Notes: generated by a model not told the origin, from the letters alone. DNA of 54,924 nucleotides from Mogibacterium sp. (GCA_017431685.1 JAFRKO010000004.1:1-54924), one strand, 5' to 3'; shown: positions 1 through 8,589, counted from the stretch's first letter. Numbers and translations are program-made.

Positions 1-51
1 AAAAAGTTATTACTTGTTGATTCTTAATTGAAAAAGGCAAAGGAGAGAATT

Positions 52-891
52 ATGAAAGACGTTTCAATCAAAGAACTCAAGAACGCCGCAACAGACCTGC
101 GTATGAAAGTCATCGACATGATCTACAAAGCGCAGTCAGGCCATCCGGGTGGATCGCTGTCCGCTGCTGAGTTCGTAACAGCATGCTATTTCAAGTACAT
201 GAACGTTGACCCTAAGAACCCAAGATGGGCAGACAGAGACAGAATGGTCCTCTCAAAAGGCCATGTATGCCCTATCCAGTACGCAGCTCTCGGAGCTCTC
301 GGATACTTCCCGCTCGAAGTACTCGACACACTTAGAAAAGAAGGCTCCCCGCTTCAGGGACACCCTTCGATGATCAAGTGCCCTGGCATCGACATCTCGA
401 CAGGATCACTCGGACAGGGACTTGCCTGCGCAGCAGGAATGGCTCTTGCCGGAAAGATGGACAAGAAGGATTACAAGGTCTTCTGCGTAGTCGGAGACGG
501 CGAAGCACAGGAAGGCGAGATCTGGGAAGCAGCAAACACAGCTAATAAGTATAAACTCGACAACCTCATCATGTTCGTCGACGTAAACAGACTTCAGCTC
601 GACGGAACTTGCGAAGAGGTAATGCCTAACGGAGACCTCGGCGAGAAGTTCAAGGCATTCGGATGGGATGTATACTACTACGATGGCAACAGCATGGAAG
701 AAACCGTAGAAGTACTCGACAAGTGCTATGCACCAGAGGCTCAGAACGGCAATCCAAAGGCTCTCATCGGAGCAACAGTCAAGGGCAAGGGCGTCAGCTT
801 CATGGAGAATCAGGTAGGCTGGCACGGCGTAGCTCCTAACGACGAACAGTATGCACAGGCAATGGAAGAACTCAAGGCTCAGCTGATATAA
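52..891 (+). CDS. Transketolase, N-terminal (ThDP-binding) subunit
   Basis: This is the N-terminal half of a split transketolase (279 residues), which with the next gene forms the ThDP- and Mg-dependent enzyme moving two-carbon ketol units between sugar phosphates in the cytoplasm. Visible motifs are SGHPGGSLS near residue 29 and the ThDP-binding GDGEAQEG followed by N near residues 148-177. The ATG at 52 is chosen because AGGAGAG lies just upstream; an in-frame TTG at 28 has no such site. The partner subunit starts 15 bases after the stop. With rpe, rpiB and pfk genes downstream it fits a non-oxidative pentose phosphate set. The operon probably begins before the window, so its promoter is not seen. 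Whether this pair is the housekeeping transketolase or a pathway-specific one cannot be told. Confidence 0.95.
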   Translation: MKDVSIKELKNAATDLRMKVIDMIYKAQSGHPGGSLSAAEFVTACYFKYMNVDPKNPRWADRDRMVLSKGHVCPIQYAALGALGYFPLEVLDTLRKEGSPLQGHPSMIKCPGIDISTGSLGQGLACAAGMALAGKMDKKDYKVFCVVGDGEAQEGEIWEAANTANKYKLDNLIMFVDVNRLQLDGTCEEVMPNGDLGEKFKAFGWDVYYYDGNSMEETVEVLDKCYAPEAQNGNPKALIGATVKGKGVSFMENQVGWHGVAPNDEQYAQAMEELKAQLI

Positions 892-906
892 GAGGAGGAC
901 AGAACA

Positions 907-1839
907 ATGAGTGAACTGAAAAAGATCCCTACAAGAAACGGCTTCGGCGATGAAATAGTAGAAGTAGGAAAAGACAATCCGGAAATCGTAGTTCTGGATA
1001 TAGATATCGGCAAGAGCTGCAAGACTGGTGAATTCAAGAAGCAGCTTCCTGACCAGTACCTCAACGTAGGTATCGCAGAGCAGAACGGCGCAGGCGTAGC
1101 AGCAGGACTCGCTACATGCGGAAAGATCCCGTTCGTAGTAACATACGCAGCATTCGGATCGATGAGGATCTGCGAGATGATCCGTCAGGAGATCTGCTAT
1201 ACAAACCTCAATGTCAAGATCGCTTGCTCACACGGCGGATTCACACCGGCTAACGACGGAGCTTCGCACCAGGCTATCGAGGACATGGGAATCCTCAGAA
1301 CCATTCCTAACATCTCCATCATGATGCCTGCTGACTACAACCAGGCACGCAAGCTCGTCAGAGCAGCAGCTGAGACATACGGACCTATGTATCTGAGATT
1401 CACAAGAGACGCCATGGAGCAGGTATACGGACCGGACGTAGAGTTCGAGATCGGCAAGGCATATCAGATCCAGGACGGTAAGGATGTAGCTATCATCGCA
1501 AACGGCGACACAGTAAGTCTCGCTATCAAGGCAGCAAAGGCTCTGGAGGAAAAGGGTGTTTCGGCTAGAGTTCTCGACATGCACACAATCAAGCCTCTCG
1601 ACGTTGATGCAGTAAAGGCTTGCGTTGAGGAGATCGGCAAGATCGTCACAGTAGAGGACCACAACATCATCAACGGTCTCGGCAGCGCAGTATGCGAAGT
1701 CGCAGCTGAGATGGGCAAGGGCAAAGTAAAGAGGATCGGTATCCAGGATCAGTTCGGTGAATCCGCTCCTTACGAGAGACTGCTTGCAAAGAACGGCATT
1801 ACTGTTGACAATATTGTTGAGACAGCACTGGCACTTTAA
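907..1839 (+). CDS. Transketolase, C-terminal subunit
   Basis: This is the C-terminal half of the split transketolase (310 residues), carrying the pyrimidine-binding and C-terminal transketolase domains. The segment around IAEQNGAGVAAGLATCGK near residues 57-75 holds the conserved glutamate that activates the ThDP aminopyrimidine ring in this family. SHGGFTPANDGASHQAIEDMG and MPADYNQARKLV are typical family blocks. GAGGAGGAC at about 892 is a good ribosome site, and the close spacing to the first subunit argues for co-translation. DXS and pyruvate dehydrogenase E1-beta share the fold, but the split arrangement and the adjacent N-subunit make transketolase the best call. Confidence 0.95.
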   Translation: MSELKKIPTRNGFGDEIVEVGKDNPEIVVLDIDIGKSCKTGEFKKQLPDQYLNVGIAEQNGAGVAAGLATCGKIPFVVTYAAFGSMRICEMIRQEICYTNLNVKIACSHGGFTPANDGASHQAIEDMGILRTIPNISIMMPADYNQARKLVRAAAETYGPMYLRFTRDAMEQVYGPDVEFEIGKAYQIQDGKDVAIIANGDTVSLAIKAAKALEEKGVSARVLDMHTIKPLDVDAVKACVEEIGKIVTVEDHNIINGLGSAVCEVAAEMGKGKVKRIGIQDQFGESAPYERLLAKNGITVDNIVETALAL

Positions 1840-1884
1840 CAATCGGTGGCGATACAGCTATCAGGGAAGACGGGAGACAAAGTT

Positions 1885-2931
1885 ATGAAGAAAAGATTCA
1901 AGGCTCTGGCGTTAATGCTGGCATTCCTCATGGCTCTGTCATTGTCGCTGACCGCCTGCGGCTCACAGGGCAGCGGGTCCGGAGAAAGCCAGGAAGGGGC
2001 TGCCGAGTACATCATAAGGCTCGGACACAGCGACACTGAAGATAATCTGATCAATATCTCGCTTCAGAACTACGCTAAGTGGGTTAATGAACAGACCGGC
2101 GGAAGAGTGATCGTCCGCATCTATCCGAATGAGGAGCTTGGCGACAACACCGACATGGCTCAGCAGCTGGTCACCGGAGAGCTCGATGCGATGATGATGC
2201 CTCAGGGAGTAGAGGCAACATACGCGCCTAAGATAGCTACACTGGGACTTCCGTTCCTGTTCACAAGCTATGAGCAGGCATGGGCGGTAATGGATAACGA
2301 AGAGATCGCAGAAGGGCTTACAGCCGAACTCAGCAATTACAACCTCGTGCAGCTCGCCTTCTGGGAGAACGGCATGAGACAGATTACAAACAGCGTACGT
2401 GAGGTCAAGGGACCGAAAGATGTCGAGGGACTCAAAATGAGGATCCCGGAAGATGAAATGACGGCCTCGATCTTCAAGGAGCTCGGAGCAAGCACAACGA
2501 AGTTCGCATGGAGCAAGACCTACGACGCTCTTGCGCAGGGAACCTTCGATGGACAGGAAAACCCTATCGCAAACATATACGCTAACAAGATAAACGAAGT
2601 CAATCAGTACATGACCATCACAAATCACAAGTATGAGTCGAAGAATCTGGTGTTCTCGGGCACTACATGGAAGAAGCTTCCGCAGGATATCAAGGATGTG
2701 CTGCAGGAAGGCGCAAAAAAATTCGGTCAGGAGCACCGCGATGCGGTAGCTGCCGACGAGGACGATCAGCTGGCAAAACTCAAGGAAGCCGGCATGACCG
2801 TAAACGAGAATCCGGATATCGAGGCTTTCAAGGAAGCAACACGTGATGTCTATACAAACTTCGAAATGCAGAATGAGTGGACAGCCGAACTCGTGGCGAA
2901 GATCCGTGAGGCGGCAGCTCAGGTGAAATAG
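1885..2931 (+). CDS. TRAP-type (DctP family) solute-binding lipoprotein
   Basis: This is an extracytoplasmic binding protein of the DctP family (348 residues). Residues 1-22 form a signal peptide ending in the lipobox LTAC, so the mature protein should be lipid-anchored on the outer face of the membrane. Typical DctP blocks are the segment VKGPKDVEGLKMRIP with its ligand-contacting arginine and QGTFDGQENP. An in-frame GTG at 1846 would add 13 residues ahead of the signal peptide, so the ATG at 1885 is preferred. TRAP binding proteins usually bind carboxylates or sugar acids. No DctQ or DctM membrane subunit follows; the next gene, 12 bases on, is a GltS-like carrier instead. The ligand is not predictable from sequence alone. 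Confidence 0.9.
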   Translation: MKKRFKALALMLAFLMALSLSLTACGSQGSGSGESQEGAAEYIIRLGHSDTEDNLINISLQNYAKWVNEQTGGRVIVRIYPNEELGDNTDMAQQLVTGELDAMMMPQGVEATYAPKIATLGLPFLFTSYEQAWAVMDNEEIAEGLTAELSNYNLVQLAFWENGMRQITNSVREVKGPKDVEGLKMRIPEDEMTASIFKELGASTTKFAWSKTYDALAQGTFDGQENPIANIYANKINEVNQYMTITNHKYESKNLVFSGTTWKKLPQDIKDVLQEGAKKFGQEHRDAVAADEDDQLAKLKEAGMTVNENPDIEAFKEATRDVYTNFEMQNEWTAELVAKIREAAAQVK

Positions 2932-2943
2932 AAGGAGGACAAC

Positions 2944-4260
2944 ATGTTTGAAACAATATTGATGGATTTTGCCTGGGCGAGCGGTCTGCTCATAATCGGT
3001 CTCTTTCTGAGATCAAAGGTGGGATTCCTCCAGAAGATGTTCATACCGGTAGCCGTAGTCGGAGGCCTTGTGGGACTTCTGCTCGGATCGGAAGTGCTCG
3101 GCAAGTTCTGCCCGTACTACATTCACTGGTCGGACAACGTAAGCGGATTCGCTAACCCGCTGCTCGCGATACTCTTTGTAACGCAGTTCATCGCTCTGTC
3201 GTTCGACAGAAAGATGATCAAGAAGTGCTCGCTGATCTTCCTGATCTCGGCAACTGTAATCGCCGCTCAGGTGCTGTCGGCAATGGGCCTCGGCAAAGTC
3301 TTCGGACTGCCTGACGGAGCTGCACTTCTGCCGTTCGGAGCATTCTACGGCGCGCATGGTATCCCTCAGGTTATCGCAGGCATCTATGATACACTCGGTT
3401 ACTGGAACTATGACGAGGCATCGGCGTTCGGAACTACATACGCAACTATCGGTATGCTTTACGGCATCATCGTAGGTATCGCTATCCTCAACTACGGAAT
3501 CCGCAAAGGCTGGGTCACAGCAGAGAAATCCGGAAACCTCAGCAAGGAGGACTACACAGGAATCCTTAACAAGGAAAACAGATTCAAGTTCATGACAGCG
3601 TACACATCGGACATCGCTTTCGATCCGCTGACACTGCACTTCGGCATCGTGCTGGCCATCATGCTGGTAGCATACGGCCTCCTGCAGATACTGCACATGG
3701 TACCGCTTTTCTCGGGATTCGCTATCTACGTACCGGCCATACTCGTATCACTGGTATTCGGCGTAGTCATCAAGAGAACTCCGGCAGCGCAGTTCATAGA
3801 CAACGAATCGCTGGCACATGTCGGAACACTCGCACTCGAGTACCTCATCATCACAGCTATCGCTACAATGAAACTTGATGTAATCATGAACAATGCCGCG
3901 GCCATCCTGACGATATCCTTCGCAGGTCTGATCCTGACAACAATCATACTGATGGTACTGCCTAAGCTCTGGCTCAAGCAGAACTGGCTCGAGAACGCTA
4001 TGGTAATGTTCGGAGCATGGACAGGTTCCACGGCAACAGGAATGATGCTTCTGAGAATCGCTGACCCTGAGCTCGAGACTGATGCCGGTCCAAACCTGAT
4101 CGCAGCGACACCTCTGTGGCAGATCAGTACGCAGAACTTCTTCCTGACGATCGCACCTATGTTTATGGTAACGGCTGCGGGAGCGCATAACCTGGCGCTC
4201 GGAACAGCAGGAATGCTGGTAGTCGCGTTGATACTGGGATTTGTGATCGGTCGCAAATAA
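2944..4260 (+). CDS. GltS-like sodium symporter family (ESS) carrier
   Basis: This is a polytopic membrane protein (438 residues) with about a dozen hydrophobic spans in two halves. Its resemblance is to the glutamate:sodium symporter (ESS/GltS) family: the tail contains a FGAWTGSTATGMMLLRI stretch corresponding to the Gly/Thr-rich re-entrant loop of that family, and a related Gly-rich FGAFYGAHGIPQVI lies in the first half. It follows the TRAP-type binding protein by 12 bases with GAAGGAGG as ribosome site, so the two are surely co-expressed. It occupies the place where DctQM would be expected. It may import the acid recognised by the binding lipoprotein, but GltS carriers are not known to need one. 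The substrate is unknown. Confidence 0.8.
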   Translation: MFETILMDFAWASGLLIIGLFLRSKVGFLQKMFIPVAVVGGLVGLLLGSEVLGKFCPYYIHWSDNVSGFANPLLAILFVTQFIALSFDRKMIKKCSLIFLISATVIAAQVLSAMGLGKVFGLPDGAALLPFGAFYGAHGIPQVIAGIYDTLGYWNYDEASAFGTTYATIGMLYGIIVGIAILNYGIRKGWVTAEKSGNLSKEDYTGILNKENRFKFMTAYTSDIAFDPLTLHFGIVLAIMLVAYGLLQILHMVPLFSGFAIYVPAILVSLVFGVVIKRTPAAQFIDNESLAHVGTLALEYLIITAIATMKLDVIMNNAAAILTISFAGLILTTIILMVLPKLWLKQNWLENAMVMFGAWTGSTATGMMLLRIADPELETDAGPNLIAATPLWQISTQNFFLTIAPMFMVTAAGAHNLALGTAGMLVVALILGFVIGRK

Positions 4261-4290
4261 CTGATTCATATTAATCTCCTTATCATAAGT

Positions 4291-4326
4291 GGGCTCCCTG
4301 CCGCAGAATTCTGACGGAGGGAGCCC
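4291..4326 (+). terminator. Intercistronic stem-loop
   Basis: GGGCTCCCT at 4291-4299 pairs perfectly with AGGGAGCCC at 4318-4326 around an 18-base loop. No T-run follows, so it may be an mRNA processing or stabilising hairpin between the carrier and the epimerase genes rather than a strong terminator. Confidence 0.5.
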
Positions 4327-4356
4327 GCGTTACAAGAAAAAGAAAGGGTCATGAAA

Positions 4357-5022
4357 ATGGCAAAAGTAGATAAAGCAATGATATCTCCGTCAATACTTGC
4401 TGCGGACTTCGCAAAGCTCGGCGAGGATGTTGCAGATGTATGCAGCTGCGGGATCGACTATCTGCATATCGATGTAATGGATGGGATGTTCGTTCCGAAT
4501 ATCAGCTTCGGAGCCGGCGTAATGAAGAGCCTTAACTCGTACACGACGGTGCCGTACGATGTCCACCTGATGATAATGGATCCGGACAGGTACATAGAGA
4601 ACTTCGTAACTGACAATACCGAATTCATCACAGTACATTACGAAGCATGCAGCGATCTGAAGCACACTCTTGAGCATATACATTCTCTTGGGGTGAAGGC
4701 CGGTGTTTCGGTCAAGCCAAAGACAGCTCCTGAGGTGCTTGATGAGTATCTTGACGACATAGATCTCATACTCGTAATGTCGGTAGAGCCGGGATTCGGA
4801 GGACAGAAGTTCATGCCTGACTCGCTGGATAAGATCCGCTACTACAGCAAGCTTAAGGCTGAAAAGGGATACAGCTATATTATAGAGATAGACGGCGGTG
4901 TCGGCGAAGGCAATGCAGATATAGTAAGAGAAGCAGGAACAGAACTCATAGTCGCAGGCTCAGCTGTTTTCGGAGCAAAGTACAGAGCTGCTTCTATCAG
5001 AGCGATCAAGGGAGGACTTTAA
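4357..5022 (+). CDS. rpe: Ribulose-phosphate 3-epimerase
   Basis: This is a TIM-barrel ribulose-phosphate 3-epimerase (221 residues) interconverting D-ribulose 5-phosphate and D-xylulose 5-phosphate. Family blocks are ISPSILAADFAKLGED at the N-terminus, the HIDVMDGMFVPNISFG segment with metal-binding His and catalytic Asp, DVHLMI, VMSVEPGFGGQKF and the phosphate-binding DGGVGEGN and VAGSAVFGA. Two ATGs compete: 4351 lies only 2 bases after AAAGGG, while 4357 has an 8-base spacing and is chosen. The stop nearly touches the following PPi-type PFK (start 5024). A decayed copy of this gene sits in front of the second PFK copy near 53257. Allulose-6-phosphate epimerases are close relatives, so a non-pentose substrate is not excluded. 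Confidence 0.9.
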   Translation: MAKVDKAMISPSILAADFAKLGEDVADVCSCGIDYLHIDVMDGMFVPNISFGAGVMKSLNSYTTVPYDVHLMIMDPDRYIENFVTDNTEFITVHYEACSDLKHTLEHIHSLGVKAGVSVKPKTAPEVLDEYLDDIDLILVMSVEPGFGGQKFMPDSLDKIRYYSKLKAEKGYSYIIEIDGGVGEGNADIVREAGTELIVAGSAVFGAKYRAASIRAIKGGL

Positions 5023-5023
5023 A

Positions 5024-6250
5024 ATGAGTATAAAGGGCAACATAATCATAGGTCAGTCGGGTGGCCCGACTGCGGTGATCAACTCAAGTCTCGCAGGTGC
5101 CATCACAGCTGCGAAAGATGCCGGAGTAAAGAAGATATACGGAATGCACTATGGTATTGAGGGCTTCCTTAACGAGAACATAATCGATCTCAGAAAACAG
5201 GTAAAGAATGAGCAGGACGTGTCGCTTCTGAAGAGGACACCGTCGGCCTTCCTGGGATCGTGCCGCTACAAACTGCCTAAGATCGAAGGTAACGAGGACG
5301 TATATGAGAAGATCTTCTCGATTATGGAGAAATACGACATTCAGTACTTCCTCTACAACGGCGGAAACGACTCGATGGATACAGTAAAGATGCTCTCAGA
5401 TTACGCTGCAGCACACAACAAACCGCAGAAATTCATGGGCATCCCTAAGACCATAGATAACGACCTGCCTGTGACAGACCACTGCCCGGGCTATGGGTCA
5501 GCAGCGAAGTACATCGCTACATCGCTCAAGGAGATCGTTGTAGATAACGACTGCTACGGACCTTACAGAACTTCCGCAGTTATCGTAGAGATAATGGGAC
5601 GCCATGCAGGATGGCTCACAGCCGCCGCTGCACTGGGAAACAACGCTCCTGATCTCATTTATCTGCCTGAGGTGGACTTCGATCCTGATGACTTCGTGAA
5701 ACGCGTAGGTGAACTCGCAAAAGAAAAGAACTCGATAGTAATCGCTGTATCGGAAGGCGTAAAACTTGCTGACGGACGTTTCGTATGTGAGCTCAGCGGG
5801 AGCTCGGATAAGCTTGACGCGTTCGGCCACAAGCAGCTCTCGGGAGTCGGCGCATACCTCGCATCTCTCATAACAGAGAAGACGGGTGTAAAAGCCAGAT
5901 CGATCGAATTCTCGACACTTCAGAGATGTGCTTCGCACGTAGTATCGCGTACGGACGCTGATGAGGCTTACAACGCGGGATATATTGCAGCGCAGAAAGC
6001 CTTTGAAGGAAACACCGGAGAGATGATCACCATCAAGGTCGAATCAAGAAAGCCGTATATCGTTTCATATAACAGCTTCGACATACACGAAGTAGCCAAC
6101 GTTGAGCGCAAGGTTCCTCTGGAGTGGATCATCAACGACGGAACATATGTCAGCGATGAGTTTGTAGCGTATGCTCGTCCGCTTATCATGGGTGAGATCG
6201 AGCCGTACTACTCGGAAGGCGTGCCTCAGCATCTTACGCTTCAGGAATAA
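5024..6250 (+). CDS. 6-phosphofructokinase, PPi-dependent type (copy 1)
   Basis: This is a PFK-family enzyme of 408 residues, longer than ATP-type bacterial PFK. Two signature positions suggest pyrophosphate as donor: GGNDS at 113-117, with Asp where ATP enzymes have the second Gly of GGDGS, and PKTIDND at 141-147, with Lys where ATP enzymes have Gly. The expected product is fructose 1,6-bisphosphate from fructose 6-phosphate and PPi, reversibly; some relatives also act on sedoheptulose 7-phosphate, which would fit the transketolase setting. It starts one base after the rpe stop, so the two are translationally linked. A highly similar paralogue lies at 53344-54582. Donor assignment rests on family motifs only. 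Confidence 0.88.
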   Translation: MSIKGNIIIGQSGGPTAVINSSLAGAITAAKDAGVKKIYGMHYGIEGFLNENIIDLRKQVKNEQDVSLLKRTPSAFLGSCRYKLPKIEGNEDVYEKIFSIMEKYDIQYFLYNGGNDSMDTVKMLSDYAAAHNKPQKFMGIPKTIDNDLPVTDHCPGYGSAAKYIATSLKEIVVDNDCYGPYRTSAVIVEIMGRHAGWLTAAAALGNNAPDLIYLPEVDFDPDDFVKRVGELAKEKNSIVIAVSEGVKLADGRFVCELSGSSDKLDAFGHKQLSGVGAYLASLITEKTGVKARSIEFSTLQRCASHVVSRTDADEAYNAGYIAAQKAFEGNTGEMITIKVESRKPYIVSYNSFDIHEVANVERKVPLEWIINDGTYVSDEFVAYARPLIMGEIEPYYSEGVPQHLTLQE

Positions 6251-6261
6251 AAAATACGGAT

Positions 6262-6290
6262 TTGACATTGGGTGTAAGACTTGTTATCCT
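6262..6290 (+). promoter_or_regulatory. Sigma-70-type promoter of the GntR regulator
   Basis: TTGACA at 6262-6267 is followed by a 17-base spacer and TATCCT at 6285-6290. Transcription should begin near 6297, inside the palindrome at 6294-6313, which suggests autorepression of the downstream GntR gene. It would also drive the following ATP-type PFK and rpiB. Confidence 0.65.
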
Positions 6291-6293
6291 AAC

Positions 6294-6313
6294 TTTGTAT
6301 TATGTCATACAAA
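6294..6313 (+). promoter_or_regulatory. Candidate GntR/FadR-type operator
   Basis: A perfect palindrome TTTGTAT-N6-ATACAAA lies just downstream of the -10 box and about 45 bases before the GntR start codon. FadR-type regulators commonly bind short A/T-rich inverted repeats of this size, and the overlap with the transcription start suggests autoregulation. Binding is inferred. Confidence 0.55.
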
Positions 6314-6356
6314 AGAAAAATGGGGACAGAGATCATATATAAAGGAGAAAGTCTTT

Positions 6357-7073
6357 ATGACACCAGCACCTACTTATCTTAAAAGCTTAAAAAAGGAATC
6401 AGTAGTACAGAGCGTCATCAATCAGCTGACCGACGCCATCAGAAACGGAGACCTTAAACCGGGAGACAAGATTCCTCCTGAACCGGATCTTGCCGATTCA
6501 CTGGGCGTTGCAAGGAGCAGCGTACGTGAAGCCATCAAGATACTCGCTTATCTCGGTGTACTCGAGAGCAAGCGCTCGGAGGGAACATTCGTATGTAACG
6601 GCTACAAGGAGAGCATGATCGACCCTATGATCTACGGCATCATACTCAACCAGGAGTCGTTCGACAACCTGATGGAACTGCGCGAGATGACGGAAGCGGG
6701 CATGATGAAGCTTGCTATAGATCATCACGATGAAGAGGAACTCAATGAGCTTGAGGAGCTCCTGGAAGAAATGAAGGAGGCTATCGGCTCAGAGGATCCT
6801 GTCAACAGGTTCTTCGATGTGGACAACCGCTTCCATGACAAGATCGCAGAAATGGGAAAGAACCCGATGGCTGACAAGGTCAACAGAGTTGTAAGGACGC
6901 TGACATACGCAATCAGATTCCGCACTGTATCCGAAATGATAAACGGAGGAAAGACGGAAGAACTCATAAAAGCTCACAGGCAGCTGCTGGACGCGATCAG
7001 GGAGGGAGATAAACACAACCTGAGCACAAAAGTCAGAGGCAGCTACTTTGAGGAGGAGCTCTCCGCCAAGTGA
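6357..7073 (+). CDS. GntR-family regulator, FadR (FCD) subfamily
   Basis: This is a 238-residue transcription factor with an N-terminal winged helix (about residues 12-80; the VARSSVREAIKILAYLGVLE segment is the recognition helix region) and a C-terminal all-helical FCD ligand domain. The Asp and His residues typical of the metal-binding FCD pocket can be placed in the RFFDVDNRFHDKI stretch and the KAHRQLLDAI stretch. AAAGGAGAAA precedes the ATG at 6357; the frame stays open further upstream but that part runs through the promoter. It lies between the two PFK genes and probably controls this cluster. FadR-type members usually sense organic acids such as sugar acids, in keeping with the TRAP-type binding protein. 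Confidence 0.9.
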   Translation: MTPAPTYLKSLKKESVVQSVINQLTDAIRNGDLKPGDKIPPEPDLADSLGVARSSVREAIKILAYLGVLESKRSEGTFVCNGYKESMIDPMIYGIILNQESFDNLMELREMTEAGMMKLAIDHHDEEELNELEELLEEMKEAIGSEDPVNRFFDVDNRFHDKIAEMGKNPMADKVNRVVRTLTYAIRFRTVSEMINGGKTEELIKAHRQLLDAIREGDKHNLSTKVRGSYFEEELSAK

Positions 7074-7081
7074 GGGCATAA

Positions 7082-8065
7082 ATGAATACTGATATAAAGA
7101 CTGTAGGCGTTCTGACCAGCGGCGGAGACGCACCCGGGATGAATGCGGCGATCAGGGCCGTGGTCAGAAGAGGAATATACAAAGGGTTCAAAGTCAAAGG
7201 CATCCGCAGAGGATATCTCGGACTGCTGAACGAGGAATTCCTCGACATGGGAATGGATTCGGTCAGCAATATCCTTGAACGGGGAGGCACTATACTCGAG
7301 ACGGAGCGATGCCTTGAGATGAAGCTCGATGAATATCAGCAGAAGGCAGCAGATATCTGCAGGAAACATGGGATCGACGCGCTCGTCGTGATTGGCGGAG
7401 ACGGATCATTCAGGGGAGCGCAGAGTCTTGCCCGCAAGGGAGTGAACGTGATAGGTATTCCGGGTACTATAGACGGAGATATCGGATGCTCGGAGTATAC
7501 CATCGGCTTCGATACAGCAGTCAATACCGCGATGAGGGCTATTGATAACATAAGGGATACAGCTTCCTCGCACGAACGGTGCTGCCTTATAGAGGTTATG
7601 GGACGCGATGCCGGTTATATTGCATTATGGAGCGGTATAGCCGCAGGAGCAGAGCAGGTGCTTATCCCTGAGACGTACGACGGCGATGAAAAGAGAGTAA
7701 TGGAAAAAGTCGCCGCGCACAGGGCGACGGGCAAGAACAACAATATACTCATCAATGCAGAGGGTGTCGGCCGCGCGGAGGAGATAGCCGGAAAGCTGGA
7801 AAAGGCCGGGGGCATACGGGTACGTACTACGACCCTGAGCTATATACAACGCGGAGGCAACCCGACCTGCCGCGACAGGGTATACGCCTCAATAATGGGG
7901 GCCAAGGCCATTGACCTTCTGGCTGAAGGTGCAAGGAACCGTGTGGTTGTATACAGGAACGGTATCTTCACCGACTACGACATAGATGAAGCGCTGACCA
8001 TGGAGTCAACGATGAAGGATACGGAAGAGTATATCATTGATATGCTTGAATCACTAACACGCTAA
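7082..8065 (+). CDS. pfkA: 6-phosphofructokinase, ATP-dependent type
   Basis: This is a 327-residue bacterial-size PFK that phosphorylates fructose 6-phosphate with ATP. LTSGGDAPGMNAAIRAVVR at residues 11-29 and GGDGS at 105-109 are the ATP-type signatures. PGTIDGD at 127-133 keeps the catalytic Asp131, but Asn of the usual TIDND is replaced by Gly132, a rare change beside the active site. The C-terminal half has LSYIQRGG for the sugar phosphate. It starts 8 bases after the GntR stop. Having both a PPi-type and an ATP-type PFK in one cluster means phosphorylation of the sugar phosphate could proceed with either donor. The substitution may alter kinetics or substrate choice. Confidence 0.9.
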   Translation: MNTDIKTVGVLTSGGDAPGMNAAIRAVVRRGIYKGFKVKGIRRGYLGLLNEEFLDMGMDSVSNILERGGTILETERCLEMKLDEYQQKAADICRKHGIDALVVIGGDGSFRGAQSLARKGVNVIGIPGTIDGDIGCSEYTIGFDTAVNTAMRAIDNIRDTASSHERCCLIEVMGRDAGYIALWSGIAAGAEQVLIPETYDGDEKRVMEKVAAHRATGKNNNILINAEGVGRAEEIAGKLEKAGGIRVRTTTLSYIQRGGNPTCRDRVYASIMGAKAIDLLAEGARNRVVVYRNGIFTDYDIDEALTMESTMKDTEEYIIDMLESLTR

Positions 8066-8090
8066 GTAAACTGATTGGAGGACGAAAGCA

Positions 8091-8528
8091 ATGAAATTAG
8101 TTGTTGGAAGCGATCACGCAGCATATGAACTCAAGGAAGCGATCAAGGCAAAGCTGATCAGCGAAGGCCATGAAGTCATCGACGTCGGATGCGATTCAAC
8201 TGAGTCGGTAGACTATCCGAAGTATGGTCACGCTGTAGGACGCGCTGTGGCGTCCGGCGAGGCCGAGCGCGGCATCGCCGTGTGCGGCTCGGGCATCGGC
8301 ATCAGCATCGCCTGCAACAAGGTACCTGGAATCAGAGCCGCACTCTGCACATCCGTAGAGATGGCAGAGATGTGCAGACGCCACAATAACGCAAATGTTG
8401 TATGTATGGGTGCACGTATGATCAGCCAGGAGCTCGCCTTCGACATCATCGATACATGGATGGCGACAGAATTTGAAGGCGGAAAACACCTGCGCAGAAT
8501 AAATGAAATTGAGGACCTTGATTTTTAG
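8091..8528 (+). CDS. rpiB: Ribose-5-phosphate isomerase B
   Basis: This is a 145-residue RpiB/LacA/LacB-family isomerase interconverting ribose 5-phosphate and ribulose 5-phosphate. SDHAAYELK at the start gives the catalytic-site Asp8 and His9, DYPKYG at 41-46 and the CGSGIG loop at 65-70 carries the active-site Cys65. The RRHNNANVVCMGARM block near residues 96-110 completes the site. TTGGAGGACG precedes the ATG. With rpe and transketolase upstream it completes the non-oxidative pentose phosphate isomerisation steps. LacAB-type galactose-6-phosphate isomerases are heteromers from two genes, and only one is present here. Confidence 0.93.
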   Translation: MKLVVGSDHAAYELKEAIKAKLISEGHEVIDVGCDSTESVDYPKYGHAVGRAVASGEAERGIAVCGSGIGISIACNKVPGIRAALCTSVEMAEMCRRHNNANVVCMGARMISQELAFDIIDTWMATEFEGGKHLRRINEIEDLDF

Positions 8529-8532
8529 ATTG

Positions 8533-8558
8533 CAGGCAGCGGTTATGCTGCCTGTTTT
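8533..8558 (+). terminator. Rho-independent terminator after rpiB
   Basis: CAGGCAGC at 8533-8540 pairs with GCTGCCTG at 8547-8554 and is followed by TTTT. It should end or attenuate transcription between rpiB and the 2-hydroxyacid dehydrogenase. Confidence 0.75.
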
Positions 8559-8589
8559 CATCATAAACTGAAATAAAAGGAGACTGGTA

